From NCBI GenBank assembly GCA_001464055.1, contig LNET01000100.1, forward strand, positions 62,001 through 126,000: DNA of 64,000 bases, given 5' to 3'. Every line of letters starts with the position of its first letter. The stretch's first letter is position 1. The position numbers were made by a program, and so were the translations under genes. Source of the DNA: Burkholderiales bacterium Ga0077543 (lineage in GTDB: Bacteria; Pseudomonadota; Gammaproteobacteria; Burkholderiales; Burkholderiaceae_C). The notes under the pieces are model-generated. The model was not told where the DNA came from. It did no database searches and saw only the letters and a list, made by a program, of their open reading frames with translations. Below, piece by piece: positions 22,163 through 30,480 of this stretch.

Positions 22163-22198
22163 CGGGTTCGTCATCGTTTTTTTCGATGACCTGACCCG
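22163..22198. promoter_or_regulatory. Dyad in the AT-rich leader of the D-glutamate cyclase-like gene
   Basis: An inverted repeat GTCATCG (22170-22176) / CGATGAC (22184-22190) flanks a run of seven T, with outer arms CGGGT / ACCCG (22163-22167, 22194-22198). It is the least GC-rich stretch of this neighbourhood and lies between the LysR stop and the next gene on the same strand. It could be an operator for that LysR protein or a terminator-like hairpin. No run of T follows the stem on either strand, which argues against a classical terminator. Confidence 0.4.
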
Positions 22199-22207
22199 GC
22201 TTGAGGT

Positions 22208-23119
22208 CTACAGCCTTCGCGTCTTGCGTGCTGCGGCCCCTGGTTTCGGGTCCAGCGCCAGCACCGCGCCGACCACGCTGCCGGCCGCCGAGGCCCCCGG
22301 GTCGTCGCGCCAGCTCAGGTGAATGGGCAGGGGCGTCAGCGGCACGTCGCAGCGCAGCACCTGCAATGGCAGGCGTTCGGCCAGGCGCTGGACTGCGGCC
22401 TGGGGCAAGGTGGCCACGCCGAAGCCTTCCTCGACCAGCTGCACCATCGCCGAGATCGACGAGATGGTGTGCACACGCGGCGCCGACACGCCCTGCTGCC
22501 GGCACAGGTCCAGCAGGGCCACATGGGGCTGCGAGCCGCGCTGGAATGTCAGCAGTTCCTCCTGCTCGGCCAGCATCGGCAAGGTCCAGCGCCGCCGCGA
22601 GTGGCGCTGCGCATGGCCGACGAAGACCATCGGCATCGGCGACAGCGCACGGGTGCGAACGCCGTCGCCGTCGGCCGGCAGCGTGGCCATCACCAGGTCG
22701 ACAGCACCACGGCGCATCTGGTCCACCAGCACCGGCGTGGTTTCCACCGACAAGGCCAGTTCCAGCTGCGGGTGTTCCAGCCGCAGCCCCTGCAGCCAGG
22801 GAATCAGCCAGGAATGCAGCACCGATTCGTTGACACCCAGGCGCAGCGACATCGGGCGCATGGCGTCGCTGCCGAATTCGGCCTTGATGTCGCGCTGCAG
22901 GTTCAGCAGCCGTTCGGCATGCTGCTGGAATCGCCCGCCGGCGGTTGTCAGCCGGAACTGCTTGTCGCGGCGGTCGAGCAGCAGCACGCCGAGCTCGGCT
23001 TCCAGCGCGGCGATGCGGCTGGACAGGGCCGACTGCGTGACGTACAGCTTTTCAGCGGCGCGGGTGACGCTCTTCAGGGTGACGGCCCAGTAGAAGGCCT
23101 CGACGAAACGAAGGTTCAT
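22208..23119 (-). CDS. LysR-family transcriptional regulator
   Basis: 303 residues from ATG 23119. The N-terminal winged helix-turn-helix reads [40 protein letters not shown], which is canonical LysR. The effector domain starts near residue 90, with VFVGHAQRH and [13 protein letters not shown]. It is the first gene on the minus strand, upstream of the D-glutamate-cyclase-like/TRAP/5-oxoprolinase genes, and is the obvious candidate to control them in response to the transported acid. The longer in-frame extension upstream is not LysR-like and was dropped. Confidence 0.9.
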   Translation of the reverse strand: MNLRFVEAFYWAVTLKSVTRAAEKLYVTQSALSSRIAALEAELGVLLLDRRDKQFRLTTAGGRFQQHAERLLNLQRDIKAEFGSDAMRPMSLRLGVNESVLHSWLIPWLQGLRLEHPQLELALSVETTPVLVDQMRRGAVDLVMATLPADGDGVRTRALSPMPMVFVGHAQRHSRRRWTLPMLAEQEELLTFQRGSQPHVALLDLCRQQGVSAPRVHTISSISAMVQLVEEGFGVATLPQAAVQRLAERLPLQVLRCDVPLTPLPIHLSWRDDPGASAAGSVVGAVLALDPKPGAAARKTRRL

Positions 23120-23240
23120 GGGCCTGATCTTGCCGCAGTGCACCGACACCGGCGGCGGCGTGCATCCCCTGGCCGAGGAATGGCGGGCGATCGCGCCGTT
23201 ATTCACCGCCATTGCCCTGGCGAGCGGTCCTTAGCATCGA

Positions 23241-25790
23241 ATGATGTCCGACCTGTCAAAGCCGCCGCCATCGCACCTGCCGCCTGAAGCCGCGGCTTCG
23301 CCCCCCGCCGGCGAAGTGGCCAACGGGTTCTCCTGGCCCACGCCCGAGCTTGCGCGTTACGGAACAAGCAAGGCCCTGGCCGCCGGCGACCCCTGCGAAA
23401 TCGAAGGCCTGAACGGCCAGCGCATGGTGGGCCGCATGGTGGGCTTCGACCCCGTTGCGCGCACGCTTCACTTCCGCCTGGGTTCGGCGCGCTCGGCCGT
23501 GCCGGTGCAATTCGAACAGTTTCGCCGACTGCGCCTGGCGCAACCGCTGGCCGTGGCCGCAGTCCAGGCCGACGAGACTGAAGCCGACCGCCTGGTACAG
23601 CGCCCACCCGTGCCGTTCAAGCTGCAGTTCCACGACGGCAGCACCTGGGAAGGCCTGACCGTGGGCCACCGCGAGGAACCCTGCGGCCTGTTCCTGTTCG
23701 AGCCGGTGGACATCGGCGGCGCGGTGCGACGGGTGTTCGTGCCCGTCAGCGCCTACATCCACGCCGACCTGGGCATGCGCGTGGGCGAGGCCCTGGTGGC
23801 CCAGGCCGTGGCCACGCCGGACCAGGTTCAGGAAGCGCTGGAGGAACAGCAGCTGCTGCGCCAGCGCAAGCTGGGCGACATGCTGGTGGTGCGCCAGATC
23901 ATCACGGCCGAGGAACTGGCCGCCGCCATCGAACAGCAGGCCAAGATGCCGATGGTGCGCATCGGCGAGGCCCTGACCGCGCTGGGCTTCATCACCGAAG
24001 CGCAGCTGGACGAAGCCCTGATCCAGCAGCGCGGCGACCGCAGCGTGCCGCTGGGCGAACTGCTGGTGCGGCGCGGACTGGTCTCACGCGCCGACCTGCA
24101 GACCGCCCTGGCGCGCAAGATGGGCTACCCCCTGGTCGACGTGGCCACCTTCCCCACCGAGATGGACGCCGTCACCCGGCTGCCCTACCCCGTGGCGCAG
24201 CGCACGCCGGCGCTGCCGCTGATGCTGCGCGGCGGACGCCTGGTGGTTGCGCTGGAAGACCCGTCGAACCGGCGTGCCATCGACGAGCTGGAATTCGCCG
24301 CCCAGGGCAAGGTGGTGCCGGTGCTGGCACGCGCCGGGGTGCTGGGCGCGGCCATCGACCGTGCCTACGAAAAGGTTGGCGAAAGCATGGCCGGCCAGCG
24401 TGCAGCCAGCGACGTCGCCATCGTCATCGACTACGAACCCGGTGACGCCAGCAAGCTGCTGGCCAGCATGGAAACGCGCGACGCCAGCGACAGCGGCGAC
24501 GAAGAAGCGGTCATCGAGCAAAGCGACAACACCCTGGTGCGGCTGATCAACAGCATGATCCAGGAAGCGCAGTCTCAGGGCGTCAGCGACATCCATATCG
24601 AATGTCGGGCCGGGCGCGAGCGCGTGAACATCCGCTTTCGCAAGGACGGGCACCTGCGCCCTTACCTGGAACTGCCGCACACCTACCGCAACGCCCTGCT
24701 GGCGCGGCTGAAGATCATGTGCGACCTGGACATCAGCGAACGCCGCAAGCCGCAGGACGGCAAGATCAGCTTCGGCAAGTTCGTGCAGGGCAGCAAGCTC
24801 GAACTGCGCGTGGCCACCATTCCCACCCACAGCAACTGCGAAGACGCAGTGATGCGCCTGCTGGCCGGCAGCAAGCCCATACCGCTGGAAAACCTGAACC
24901 TGAGCCCGAGCAACCTGAAGCGTTTCAAGGAAGCCACCGAGCGCCCCTACGGCATGCTGCTGTGCGTGGGCCCCACCGGTTCGGGCAAGACGACGACACT
25001 GCATTCGGCACTGTCGACGATCAACACGCCCGAACGCAAGATCTGGACCGCCGAGGATCCGATCGAAATCACCCAGGCCGGTTTGCGCCAGGTGCAGGTG
25101 AACCCGAAGATCGAGTGGACCTTCGCCAAGGCGCTGCGCGCCTTCCTGCGCGCCGACCCGGACGTCGTGATGGTCGGCGAAATTCGCGACAAGGAAACAG
25201 CCCAGGTGGCCATCGAGGCCAGCCTCACCGGCCACCTGGTGATGAGCACCCTGCACACCAACAGCGCACCGGAAACCGTGACGCGACTGCTGGACATGGG
25301 CATGGACCCGTTCAACTTCGCCGACGCACTGCTGGGCGTGCTGGCCCAGCGCCTGGTGCGCCGGCTGTGCATGAAATGCCGCACTGCCCGCGAAGCCAGC
25401 CCCGAAGAGGAAGAAGAACTGCTGCACGATTACCTGCACGTGCTGGATGGCGTGGACGGCGCACCGAGCGCCGACACCGTGCTCGCCGACTGGCGTGCCC
25501 GCTTCGGCGCACGCAACGCGGGCGACCCCGAGGGCAGCGAAGGCCGGCTGATGCGCTACGAGGCCGTGGGCTGCGACCACTGCAGCGGCACCGGCTTCCG
25601 CGGCCGCGCCGGCATCCACGAACTGATGATGGTGGGCCGCGGCTTGCGCCACCTGATCCAGACCGGCGCCCGCGCCGACGAGCTGCAGCGCTTTGCACTC
25701 AGCGAAGGCATGCGCACGCTGCGCCAGGACGGCATCGAGAAAGTGCTGGCCGGCATCACCAGCATCGAGGAAGTGCGGGCGAGTTCCTGA
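23241..25790 (+). CDS. PilB/GspE-type secretion ATPase with duplicated MshEN-like N-terminal domains
   Basis: An 849-residue AAA-like motor ATPase of type IV pilus or type II secretion systems. Residues about 1-165 are an extra domain I do not recognise. Two MshEN/GSPII_E_N-type repeats follow (RVGEALVAQAVAT...KLGDMLV and RIGEALTALGFIT...PLGELLV), which in relatives bind c-di-GMP. The motor domain has Walker A GPTGSGKTTT (from about 577), Asp box EDPIE, Walker B DPDVVMVGEIRD and His box STLHTN. A zinc tetracysteine is formed by CMKC (about 709) and CDHC (about 777). The start is ATG 23241 or 23244. No partner pilus or secretion gene adjoins it. Confidence 0.88.
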   Translation: MMSDLSKPPPSHLPPEAAASPPAGEVANGFSWPTPELARYGTSKALAAGDPCEIEGLNGQRMVGRMVGFDPVARTLHFRLGSARSAVPVQFEQFRRLRLAQPLAVAAVQADETEADRLVQRPPVPFKLQFHDGSTWEGLTVGHREEPCGLFLFEPVDIGGAVRRVFVPVSAYIHADLGMRVGEALVAQAVATPDQVQEALEEQQLLRQRKLGDMLVVRQIITAEELAAAIEQQAKMPMVRIGEALTALGFITEAQLDEALIQQRGDRSVPLGELLVRRGLVSRADLQTALARKMGYPLVDVATFPTEMDAVTRLPYPVAQRTPALPLMLRGGRLVVALEDPSNRRAIDELEFAAQGKVVPVLARAGVLGAAIDRAYEKVGESMAGQRAASDVAIVIDYEPGDASKLLASMETRDASDSGDEEAVIEQSDNTLVRLINSMIQEAQSQGVSDIHIECRAGRERVNIRFRKDGHLRPYLELPHTYRNALLARLKIMCDLDISERRKPQDGKISFGKFVQGSKLELRVATIPTHSNCEDAVMRLLAGSKPIPLENLNLSPSNLKRFKEATERPYGMLLCVGPTGSGKTTTLHSALSTINTPERKIWTAEDPIEITQAGLRQVQVNPKIEWTFAKALRAFLRADPDVVMVGEIRDKETAQVAIEASLTGHLVMSTLHTNSAPETVTRLLDMGMDPFNFADALLGVLAQRLVRRLCMKCRTAREASPEEEEELLHDYLHVLDGVDGAPSADTVLADWRARFGARNAGDPEGSEGRLMRYEAVGCDHCSGTGFRGRAGIHELMMVGRGLRHLIQTGARADELQRFALSEGMRTLRQDGIEKVLAGITSIEEVRASS

Positions 25791-25856
25791 AGCCGGGTCA
25801 GCCCTTGCCCGCGAGTTACGGCTGGTTGAAGGCCATGCACGAGCCGTTGCCCGGTG

Positions 25857-27272
25857 TCAGACCCCAGGCAATTCGACGGAGACCCGCAGCCCACCCATCG
25901 GCGCCACGCCCAGCTTCATGCTTCCGCCGTACAAGCCGACCAGCTCACTGACGATGGCGAGTCCCAGGCCACTGCCAGGAACCGCTTCGTCCAGGCGTGC
26001 ACCGCGGGCGATCACGGTGTCGCGGCGGCCGGCTTCGATGCCCGGCCCGTCGTCGTCGATCACGATCTGCAAGCGGCGGCCGCCTGCCGCTGTAGTCGAA
26101 GTGGCAGCGATCTGCACCCGGTGTTGCGCCCACTTGCAGGCGTTGTCCAGCAGGTTGCCAAGGATCTCCTGGAGGTCCTGAACCTCGCCTGCGAAGACCA
26201 GATCCAGATCGGCTTCGAACGGGACACAGTGCAGTGCAACCCCCCGTTCGCCATGAACCCGCTCGAGCACCCGCAGCAGGCCACTGACCACGGGCTGCAA
26301 TGCCACTCGCGCCCCGGGAAGGCCCAGCGCAGCAGCCGCCCGCGACCGCGCCAGGTGCCAGTCCACATGGCGGCGTGCCACACCCACCTGCTCTTCCACG
26401 AGCGCGGCGAGTTCAGCGCCAGTCTCAGGATGCTGCCGCGCCACCGCGGCGGCCTGAGCCATCGCGGCCAGGGGTGTCTTGATGGCATGGGCAAGGTTTC
26501 CCGCCTGCGTACGCGCGCGCGTCACGACATCGGCGTTGCGGTCCAGCACCGCATTGAAGTCGTCGACCAGGGGCTGCACCTCCGAAGGGAAGCTGCCGTC
26601 CAGCCGCTGTGCGCTACCGGCATGCACGCCGGCCAGGGTTTGCTGCAGCGTGCGCAGCGGCGCCAGGCCGATGGCCACCTGCGCCAGCGCTGCAGCGCAC
26701 AGCAGCAGGGCCAGGCTGGCCAGCGACACGGCCAGCACGCCATTGAAGCGGTCCAAGGCAGCGGCGGTGTCCGCCAGATCGGCCGCGACGATCAGGCGCC
26801 AGGGTGTCGCCGTCGCGTCTGCGCGGGTGATGGTTCGCTCCACCAGAAGCAAACGCGCGCCGTCCGGTCCGGCCACCTCGTGCACGTGCACGACGCCATC
26901 GGCCAGCACGTCGCTGGGAAGGTTCAGGGTGGCGTCCCACAGCGACCGTGACCTCAGCACGCCGCGCTGCTGCGCCTGGCTCGGGCCATCGATCTGCCAG
27001 TACAAGCCCGAGTAAGGGCGTACCCAGCGCGGGTCGCTCAGCGTCTGGGGGTCGACCTGGGGCTGACCCGAAGCATCGAACTCCAGGCGCGCCGTGATCT
27101 GGTCGAGCTGGCTGGTCAGCGTCTGGCTGAACTGGTGCAGCACATGCTGGCGGAACAAGTCAGCCAGCAACAGACCGGCCAGCACCAGCGCGACCGCCAG
27201 GGCCACCAACGTGCCCGCCAGCAGCCGGAAGCGCAGCGAACGCACCCAGCGATGGCTGGCCGATGGCTTCAA
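25857..27272 (-). CDS. Sensor histidine kinase (OmpR-partner type, PhoQ/QseC-like)
   Basis: A 471-residue inner-membrane kinase with two membrane helices (about 17-39 and 177-203) bracketing a periplasmic sensor of about 135 residues. A HAMP-like segment follows, then the HisKA box GNLAHAIKTPLAAM (His262). ATPase boxes are NLLDNACKWA (N), DDDGPGIE (G1) and GSGLGLAIV (G2). The start overlaps the stop of the response regulator (ATGA), so the two are co-translated. It is the last gene of the PepSY-regulator-kinase operon facing the SHP cytochrome genes. The ligand is unknown. Confidence 0.9.
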   Translation of the reverse strand: MKPSASHRWVRSLRFRLLAGTLVALAVALVLAGLLLADLFRQHVLHQFSQTLTSQLDQITARLEFDASGQPQVDPQTLSDPRWVRPYSGLYWQIDGPSQAQQRGVLRSRSLWDATLNLPSDVLADGVVHVHEVAGPDGARLLLVERTITRADATATPWRLIVAADLADTAAALDRFNGVLAVSLASLALLLCAAALAQVAIGLAPLRTLQQTLAGVHAGSAQRLDGSFPSEVQPLVDDFNAVLDRNADVVTRARTQAGNLAHAIKTPLAAMAQAAAVARQHPETGAELAALVEEQVGVARRHVDWHLARSRAAAALGLPGARVALQPVVSGLLRVLERVHGERGVALHCVPFEADLDLVFAGEVQDLQEILGNLLDNACKWAQHRVQIAATSTTAAGGRRLQIVIDDDGPGIEAGRRDTVIARGARLDEAVPGSGLGLAIVSELVGLYGGSMKLGVAPMGGLRVSVELPGV

Positions 27273-27931
27273 GGTGGCGCCACCAGCTTGTAGCCCATGC
27301 CACGAACGGTCTCGATGGTCTCGGCAGGCAGCTTGCGCCGCAGCCGACCGACGAAGACTTCGATGGTGTTGGAGTCGCGATCGAAATCCTGCGCGTACAG
27401 ATGCTCGGTCAGTTCTGAGCGAGAAACCACGGTGCCTGGGCGGTGCATCAAATAGGCCAGCAGCCGGTATTCATGGCTGGTCAGCGTCACCGGCTGCCCG
27501 TTCAACGTGACCCGGCTGCTGCGCGTGTCCAGCGTCAGGGGGCCGCACTGCAACAAAGGCGAGGCCAGGCCTTGCGCCCGGCGTATGAGCGCGCGCAGTC
27601 GAGCCAGCAGCTCTTCCATGTGGAAGGGCTTGGCCAGATAGTCGTCTGCGCCGGCATCGATGCCGGCGACCTTCTCGTGCCAGCTGTCGCGTGCCGTCAG
27701 GATCAGCACGGGCAGCGTAGACCCGGCTCCCCGCCAGCGCTTGAGCACGCTGATGCCGTCGAGCACCGGCAAACCCAGATCGAGGATCACCGCGTCGAAG
27801 TCTCCGCCCGCGCCCAGGTGGTGCGCGTCGCGGCCGTTGTCGGCCTCGTCGACCACGTAGCCCGCTTCTTCGAGCCCGGTGCGCAGCTGGGCGCGCAGCG
27901 TCGGGTCGTCTTCGACGAGAAGCACTCTCAT
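27269..27931 (-). CDS. OmpR/PhoB-family response regulator
   Basis: 220 residues: a receiver domain with acidic pair VEDD (7-9), phospho-acceptor Asp51 (VILDLGLP) and Lys in LAKPF near 101, then a winged-helix DNA-binding domain (about 125-220) with LTSHEYRLLAYLM, VSRSELTEHLY and SNTIEVFVGRLRRKL. It is partner of the overlapping histidine kinase. The symmetric TGAA/TTCA array in the divergent promoter region is a plausible target, since this family binds repeats spaced at one helical turn. Confidence 0.92.
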   Translation of the reverse strand: MRVLLVEDDPTLRAQLRTGLEEAGYVVDEADNGRDAHHLGAGGDFDAVILDLGLPVLDGISVLKRWRGAGSTLPVLILTARDSWHEKVAGIDAGADDYLAKPFHMEELLARLRALIRRAQGLASPLLQCGPLTLDTRSSRVTLNGQPVTLTSHEYRLLAYLMHRPGTVVSRSELTEHLYAQDFDRDSNTIEVFVGRLRRKLPAETIETVRGMGYKLVAPP

Positions 27932-27956
27932 GCGTCACCCTGCAGATGGCCGCCAC

Positions 27957-28424
27957 TCATTTCAGTCGGTCCTTGGGCGCGTCGGGCGCGCGCTCCAGCC
28001 TTTGCTCCTGAGTTGATTCCTGAGCCCGTTGCTGCGTTCGCTCCGGCTTTCGGTCTTCCTTGCGTCTGGTCTTCAGTACCTGCCCGGTGGCCGCGTCAAG
28101 CTCCAATTTCAGCAACTGACCGCTGGCCTGCAACAGCCTGATCTCGTAGATCCAGCGGCCATCTTCGCGTTCGAGTTCCAGTTCGAGCACCTGACCCGGA
28201 TGCGAGCGTTCCAGTCGCTGCAACAGGATCGGAAGCGACAGGACCTGGCCGGCCTGCACGGCTTCGCGCGCACGTTCATGGTCGCCTTTGTCGCTGCCCT
28301 GGGCAGCCGGCCATGCCAGCCCGGCCAGCAGCAGCGCCATCAGCGCGGTCTTGCGGGCAATACGCAGCGCGCTGCCGGTTTCTGGCCACCAGTGGCAGGC
28401 GACGGAGGGGCGGTGGGCATTCAC
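27957..28424 (-). CDS. PepSY-domain protein (start uncertain)
   Basis: The secure part is a hydrophobic segment (MALLLAGLAWPAAQG) followed by one PepSY domain (AREAVQAGQVLSLPILLQRLERSHPGQVLELELE...GRWIYEIRLL...LELDAATGQVL) and a charged Arg/Glu/Gln-rich tail. The GTG at 28424 is given as start because it adds Arg/Lys residues before the hydrophobic segment; the ATG at 28340 would give a leader with no positive charge. A frame extending to 28532 would overlap the SHP gene. PepSY proteins commonly accompany SHP/diheme cytochrome clusters with a two-component system, exactly the context here. It is probably periplasmic or membrane-anchored. Confidence 0.72.
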   Translation of the reverse strand: MNAHRPSVACHWWPETGSALRIARKTALMALLLAGLAWPAAQGSDKGDHERAREAVQAGQVLSLPILLQRLERSHPGQVLELELEREDGRWIYEIRLLQASGQLLKLELDAATGQVLKTRRKEDRKPERTQQRAQESTQEQRLERAPDAPKDRLK

Positions 28425-28448
28425 CAGGGGATTGTCAGCGCGCGAACC

Positions 28449-28485
28449 TGAACCGCAGATGAACAAATCCTTCAGCTTCCGTTCA
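28449..28485. promoter_or_regulatory. Symmetric four-element repeat in the divergent PepSY/SHP promoter region
   Basis: TGAA occurs at 28449 and 28460 and its complement TTCA at 28471 and 28482, every step exactly 11 bases, giving TGAA-N7-TGAA-N7-TTCA-N7-TTCA. The flanking bases partly extend the match (TGAAC, TGAAC, TTCAG, TTCAA). It lies upstream of both the PepSY-regulator-kinase operon and the SHP operon. OmpR-family regulators often bind repeats one helical turn apart, so the neighbouring regulator is the natural candidate. Confidence 0.5.
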
Positions 28486-28546
28486 AGCGCGGCCACGAAG
28501 AATGACTCCATCGATCCGCACTGACGGTCCATTCCTGGAGCCCACC

Positions 28547-28984
28547 TTGAACCTGAAACTCCCGCACCCGAAGAGGTGGGCCTGCGCCGGGCGCATCGTG
28601 GCGAGCACTGTGCTCGGCCTGGCGCTGTTGCCGGGTGCAGCCCAGGCGGCCGACACCTCGCCGGCGCAGCAACTCGAACGCTTCACTGCGCAGGCCGGCG
28701 CGCCGGGGCAGGTCGAACGCGGCCGGGTCTTCTTCACCAGTCCCCACGGCGGCGAATGGTCCTGTTCTTCCTGCCACGGTCAGCCGCCGACCCGCCCGGG
28801 CCAGCACGCCAGCACCGGCAAGGCCATCGACACGATGGCACCCGCCGTGAACCCGGGCGCGTTCACCGACACCGCGAAAGTCGACAAGTGGTTCCGCCGC
28901 AATTGCAGGGACGTGCTCCAGCGCGAATGCAGCGCCGGGGAAAAGGCCGACGTGCTGGCCTTTCTGACCAGCCTGAAGCCATGA
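28547..28984 (+). CDS. shp: Sphaeroides heme protein-like monoheme cytochrome (SHP, DUF1924)
   Basis: A periplasmic c-type cytochrome. The TTG at 28547 is preferred to ATG 28502 because CTGGAG sits correctly upstream and the product then begins with a clean signal peptide ending GAAQA. The heme motif CSSCH (73-77) follows SPHGGEW. The C-terminal half has AVNPGAFTDTAKVDKWFRRNC and C...C spacing typical of SHP. SHP has an unusual heme that transiently binds O2 or NO during oxidation and receives electrons from a diheme cytochrome; that gene is next, overlapping by 4 bases. Confidence 0.85.
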   Translation: MNLKLPHPKRWACAGRIVASTVLGLALLPGAAQAADTSPAQQLERFTAQAGAPGQVERGRVFFTSPHGGEWSCSSCHGQPPTRPGQHASTGKAIDTMAPAVNPGAFTDTAKVDKWFRRNCRDVLQRECSAGEKADVLAFLTSLKP

Positions 28985-29547
28985 ACCAACGAAGCTTTCC
29001 GGCGCCGACCCCGATGCCCACCACCCACCGAAACCCAGCGCGCAACCGGCGACACGGAATCCTGCTGGCCAGCCTGCTGGGCCTGACCATCGCAATGGCT
29101 GCGCAGGCCGACGGCGGCCCGATGATGCCGCCCAACCCGCCTGCCGACTTCCTGCAGGAATGTGCGTCATGCCACCTCGCCTATCCACCCGGCCTGTTGC
29201 CGGCACGGTCGTGGCAAAGGCTGATGAGCGGGCTGGACAAGCACTACGGCAGCGACGCGTCGCTGGACGCTGCCATGACGCAGCAGATCAACGCCTGGCT
29301 GCAGGCCCATGCCGAGACCTACAAGCGGGTGAAAGAAGAACCGCCGCAGGACCGCATCAGCCGCTCGGCCTGGTTCGAGCGCAAACACCGCAGGATCGAT
29401 CGGACCGTCTGGAGTCTCGCCAGCGTCAAGAGCGCAGCGAAGTGTGCGGCCTGCCACACCGGCGCCGCGCGAGGCCGCTTCGACGACGACGAACTGCAGT
29501 TTCCCGCAGGAATGAACGCGCAGCAGCGACGCTCGTTCCAGGACTGA
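28981..29547 (+). CDS. dhc: Diheme cytochrome c (DHC)
   Basis: 188 residues from ATG 28981, overlapping the SHP stop (ATGA). A signal peptide (hydrophobic ILLASLLGLTIAMAAQA) is followed by two heme sites, CASCH early and CAACH late, with AYPPGLLPARSWQRLM between them, the hallmark of the DHC family. DHC passes electrons between the membrane cytochrome b and SHP. A run of basic residues follows the initiator, giving a long n-region; a later ATG (MPTTH) could be the true start. Confidence 0.85.
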   Translation: MNQRSFPAPTPMPTTHRNPARNRRHGILLASLLGLTIAMAAQADGGPMMPPNPPADFLQECASCHLAYPPGLLPARSWQRLMSGLDKHYGSDASLDAAMTQQINAWLQAHAETYKRVKEEPPQDRISRSAWFERKHRRIDRTVWSLASVKSAAKCAACHTGAARGRFDDDELQFPAGMNAQQRRSFQD

Positions 29548-29573
29548 GTCGCGAACACAAGGAAAGGCTCTCC

Positions 29574-30359
29574 ATGCCAAGCACACCCGGCTTTCAGCCC
29601 GCCGCGCCAGCAGCATCGACACAGGCATCGCCGGGGCGCACCGGCACTGCAGCGCAGCGTCGCGTCGTCGATGCGCCCACACGCATGTTCCACTGGCTCT
29701 TCGCATTGAGCTTTCTGGGCGCCTACCTCACAGCCGATGGCGAGCACTGGCGCGCGCTGCACGTCACGCTGGGCTACACGATGGTCGGCCTGCTGGCGTT
29801 CCGCGTGCTCTATGGCTGGTTCGGGCCGCGGCACGCGGGCCTGGGCCTGCTGCTGCGCAAGCTGGGCGGCGCGCCTGCCTGGCTGCGCCTGGCCGCGCAG
29901 GCATTCAGGCAGCGCAGCGCCCAGGGCATCCACTGGCGCCAGGGCCAGAACCTGCTGATGGCTCTGGCGGTACTGCTGCTGTTGGTTCTGGTCGTTCCAC
30001 TCACGCTCAGCGGCCATGGCACCTACAACGACTGGGGCAACTTCCTGGGCGGCGACTGGCTGGAAGAAGTGCACGAATTCTTCGGCAATGCATTCCTCGT
30101 TGTGGTGCTGGTGCACATCGCACTGATCGCGGGCTTGAGCCTGCTGCGCCGCCGCAACCAGGCACTGCCCATGGTCACCGGCCGTGTCGATGGTGCCGGT
30201 CCTGATCTCGTCAAGCACAACCACAACTGGCTGGCCGCCTTGCTGCTGGCTGCCGTGGTGGCCTTCATTGGCTGGGAATGGCAGCAGTCGCCGCAGGGGC
30301 TGATACCGGGCCCGTGGTCCGGGCAGTCGGCTTCCGACCGGCAGCGCGACGACGACTGA
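29574..30359 (+). CDS. Cytochrome b561-type membrane protein of the SHP/DHC cluster
   Basis: 261 residues from ATG 29574, behind a good AAGGAAAGG ribosome binding site. A hydrophilic head precedes about four membrane helices with candidate heme His residues in TRMFHWLFALSF, LHVTLGYTM, EVHEFFGN and LVHIALIAG. This type of di-heme cytochrome b oxidises quinol and delivers electrons to periplasmic DHC. A fifth hydrophobic segment (LAALLLAAVVAFIGWEW) lies near the C-terminus. It is the third gene of the plus-strand redox operon. Confidence 0.87.
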   Translation: MPSTPGFQPAAPAASTQASPGRTGTAAQRRVVDAPTRMFHWLFALSFLGAYLTADGEHWRALHVTLGYTMVGLLAFRVLYGWFGPRHAGLGLLLRKLGGAPAWLRLAAQAFRQRSAQGIHWRQGQNLLMALAVLLLLVLVVPLTLSGHGTYNDWGNFLGGDWLEEVHEFFGNAFLVVVLVHIALIAGLSLLRRRNQALPMVTGRVDGAGPDLVKHNHNWLAALLLAAVVAFIGWEWQQSPQGLIPGPWSGQSASDRQRDDD

Positions 30360-30480
30360 AGCGGGCGCGTCGACGCAGCAGGTGCGGCCCCTGCTCATGC
30401 CGCAGGCGCACGGCAGCCCGCCCTTGCCGGCATACTGCGCGCCGGGCCGGCCACAGGCCCCGCCGCCGCAGGAAGCCCAC

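Noticed and set aside
28424-28532. Longer N-terminus for the PepSY protein (ATG at 28532)
   Set aside because: It would place about 36 residues without a signal sequence before the hydrophobic segment and cover the regulatory array.
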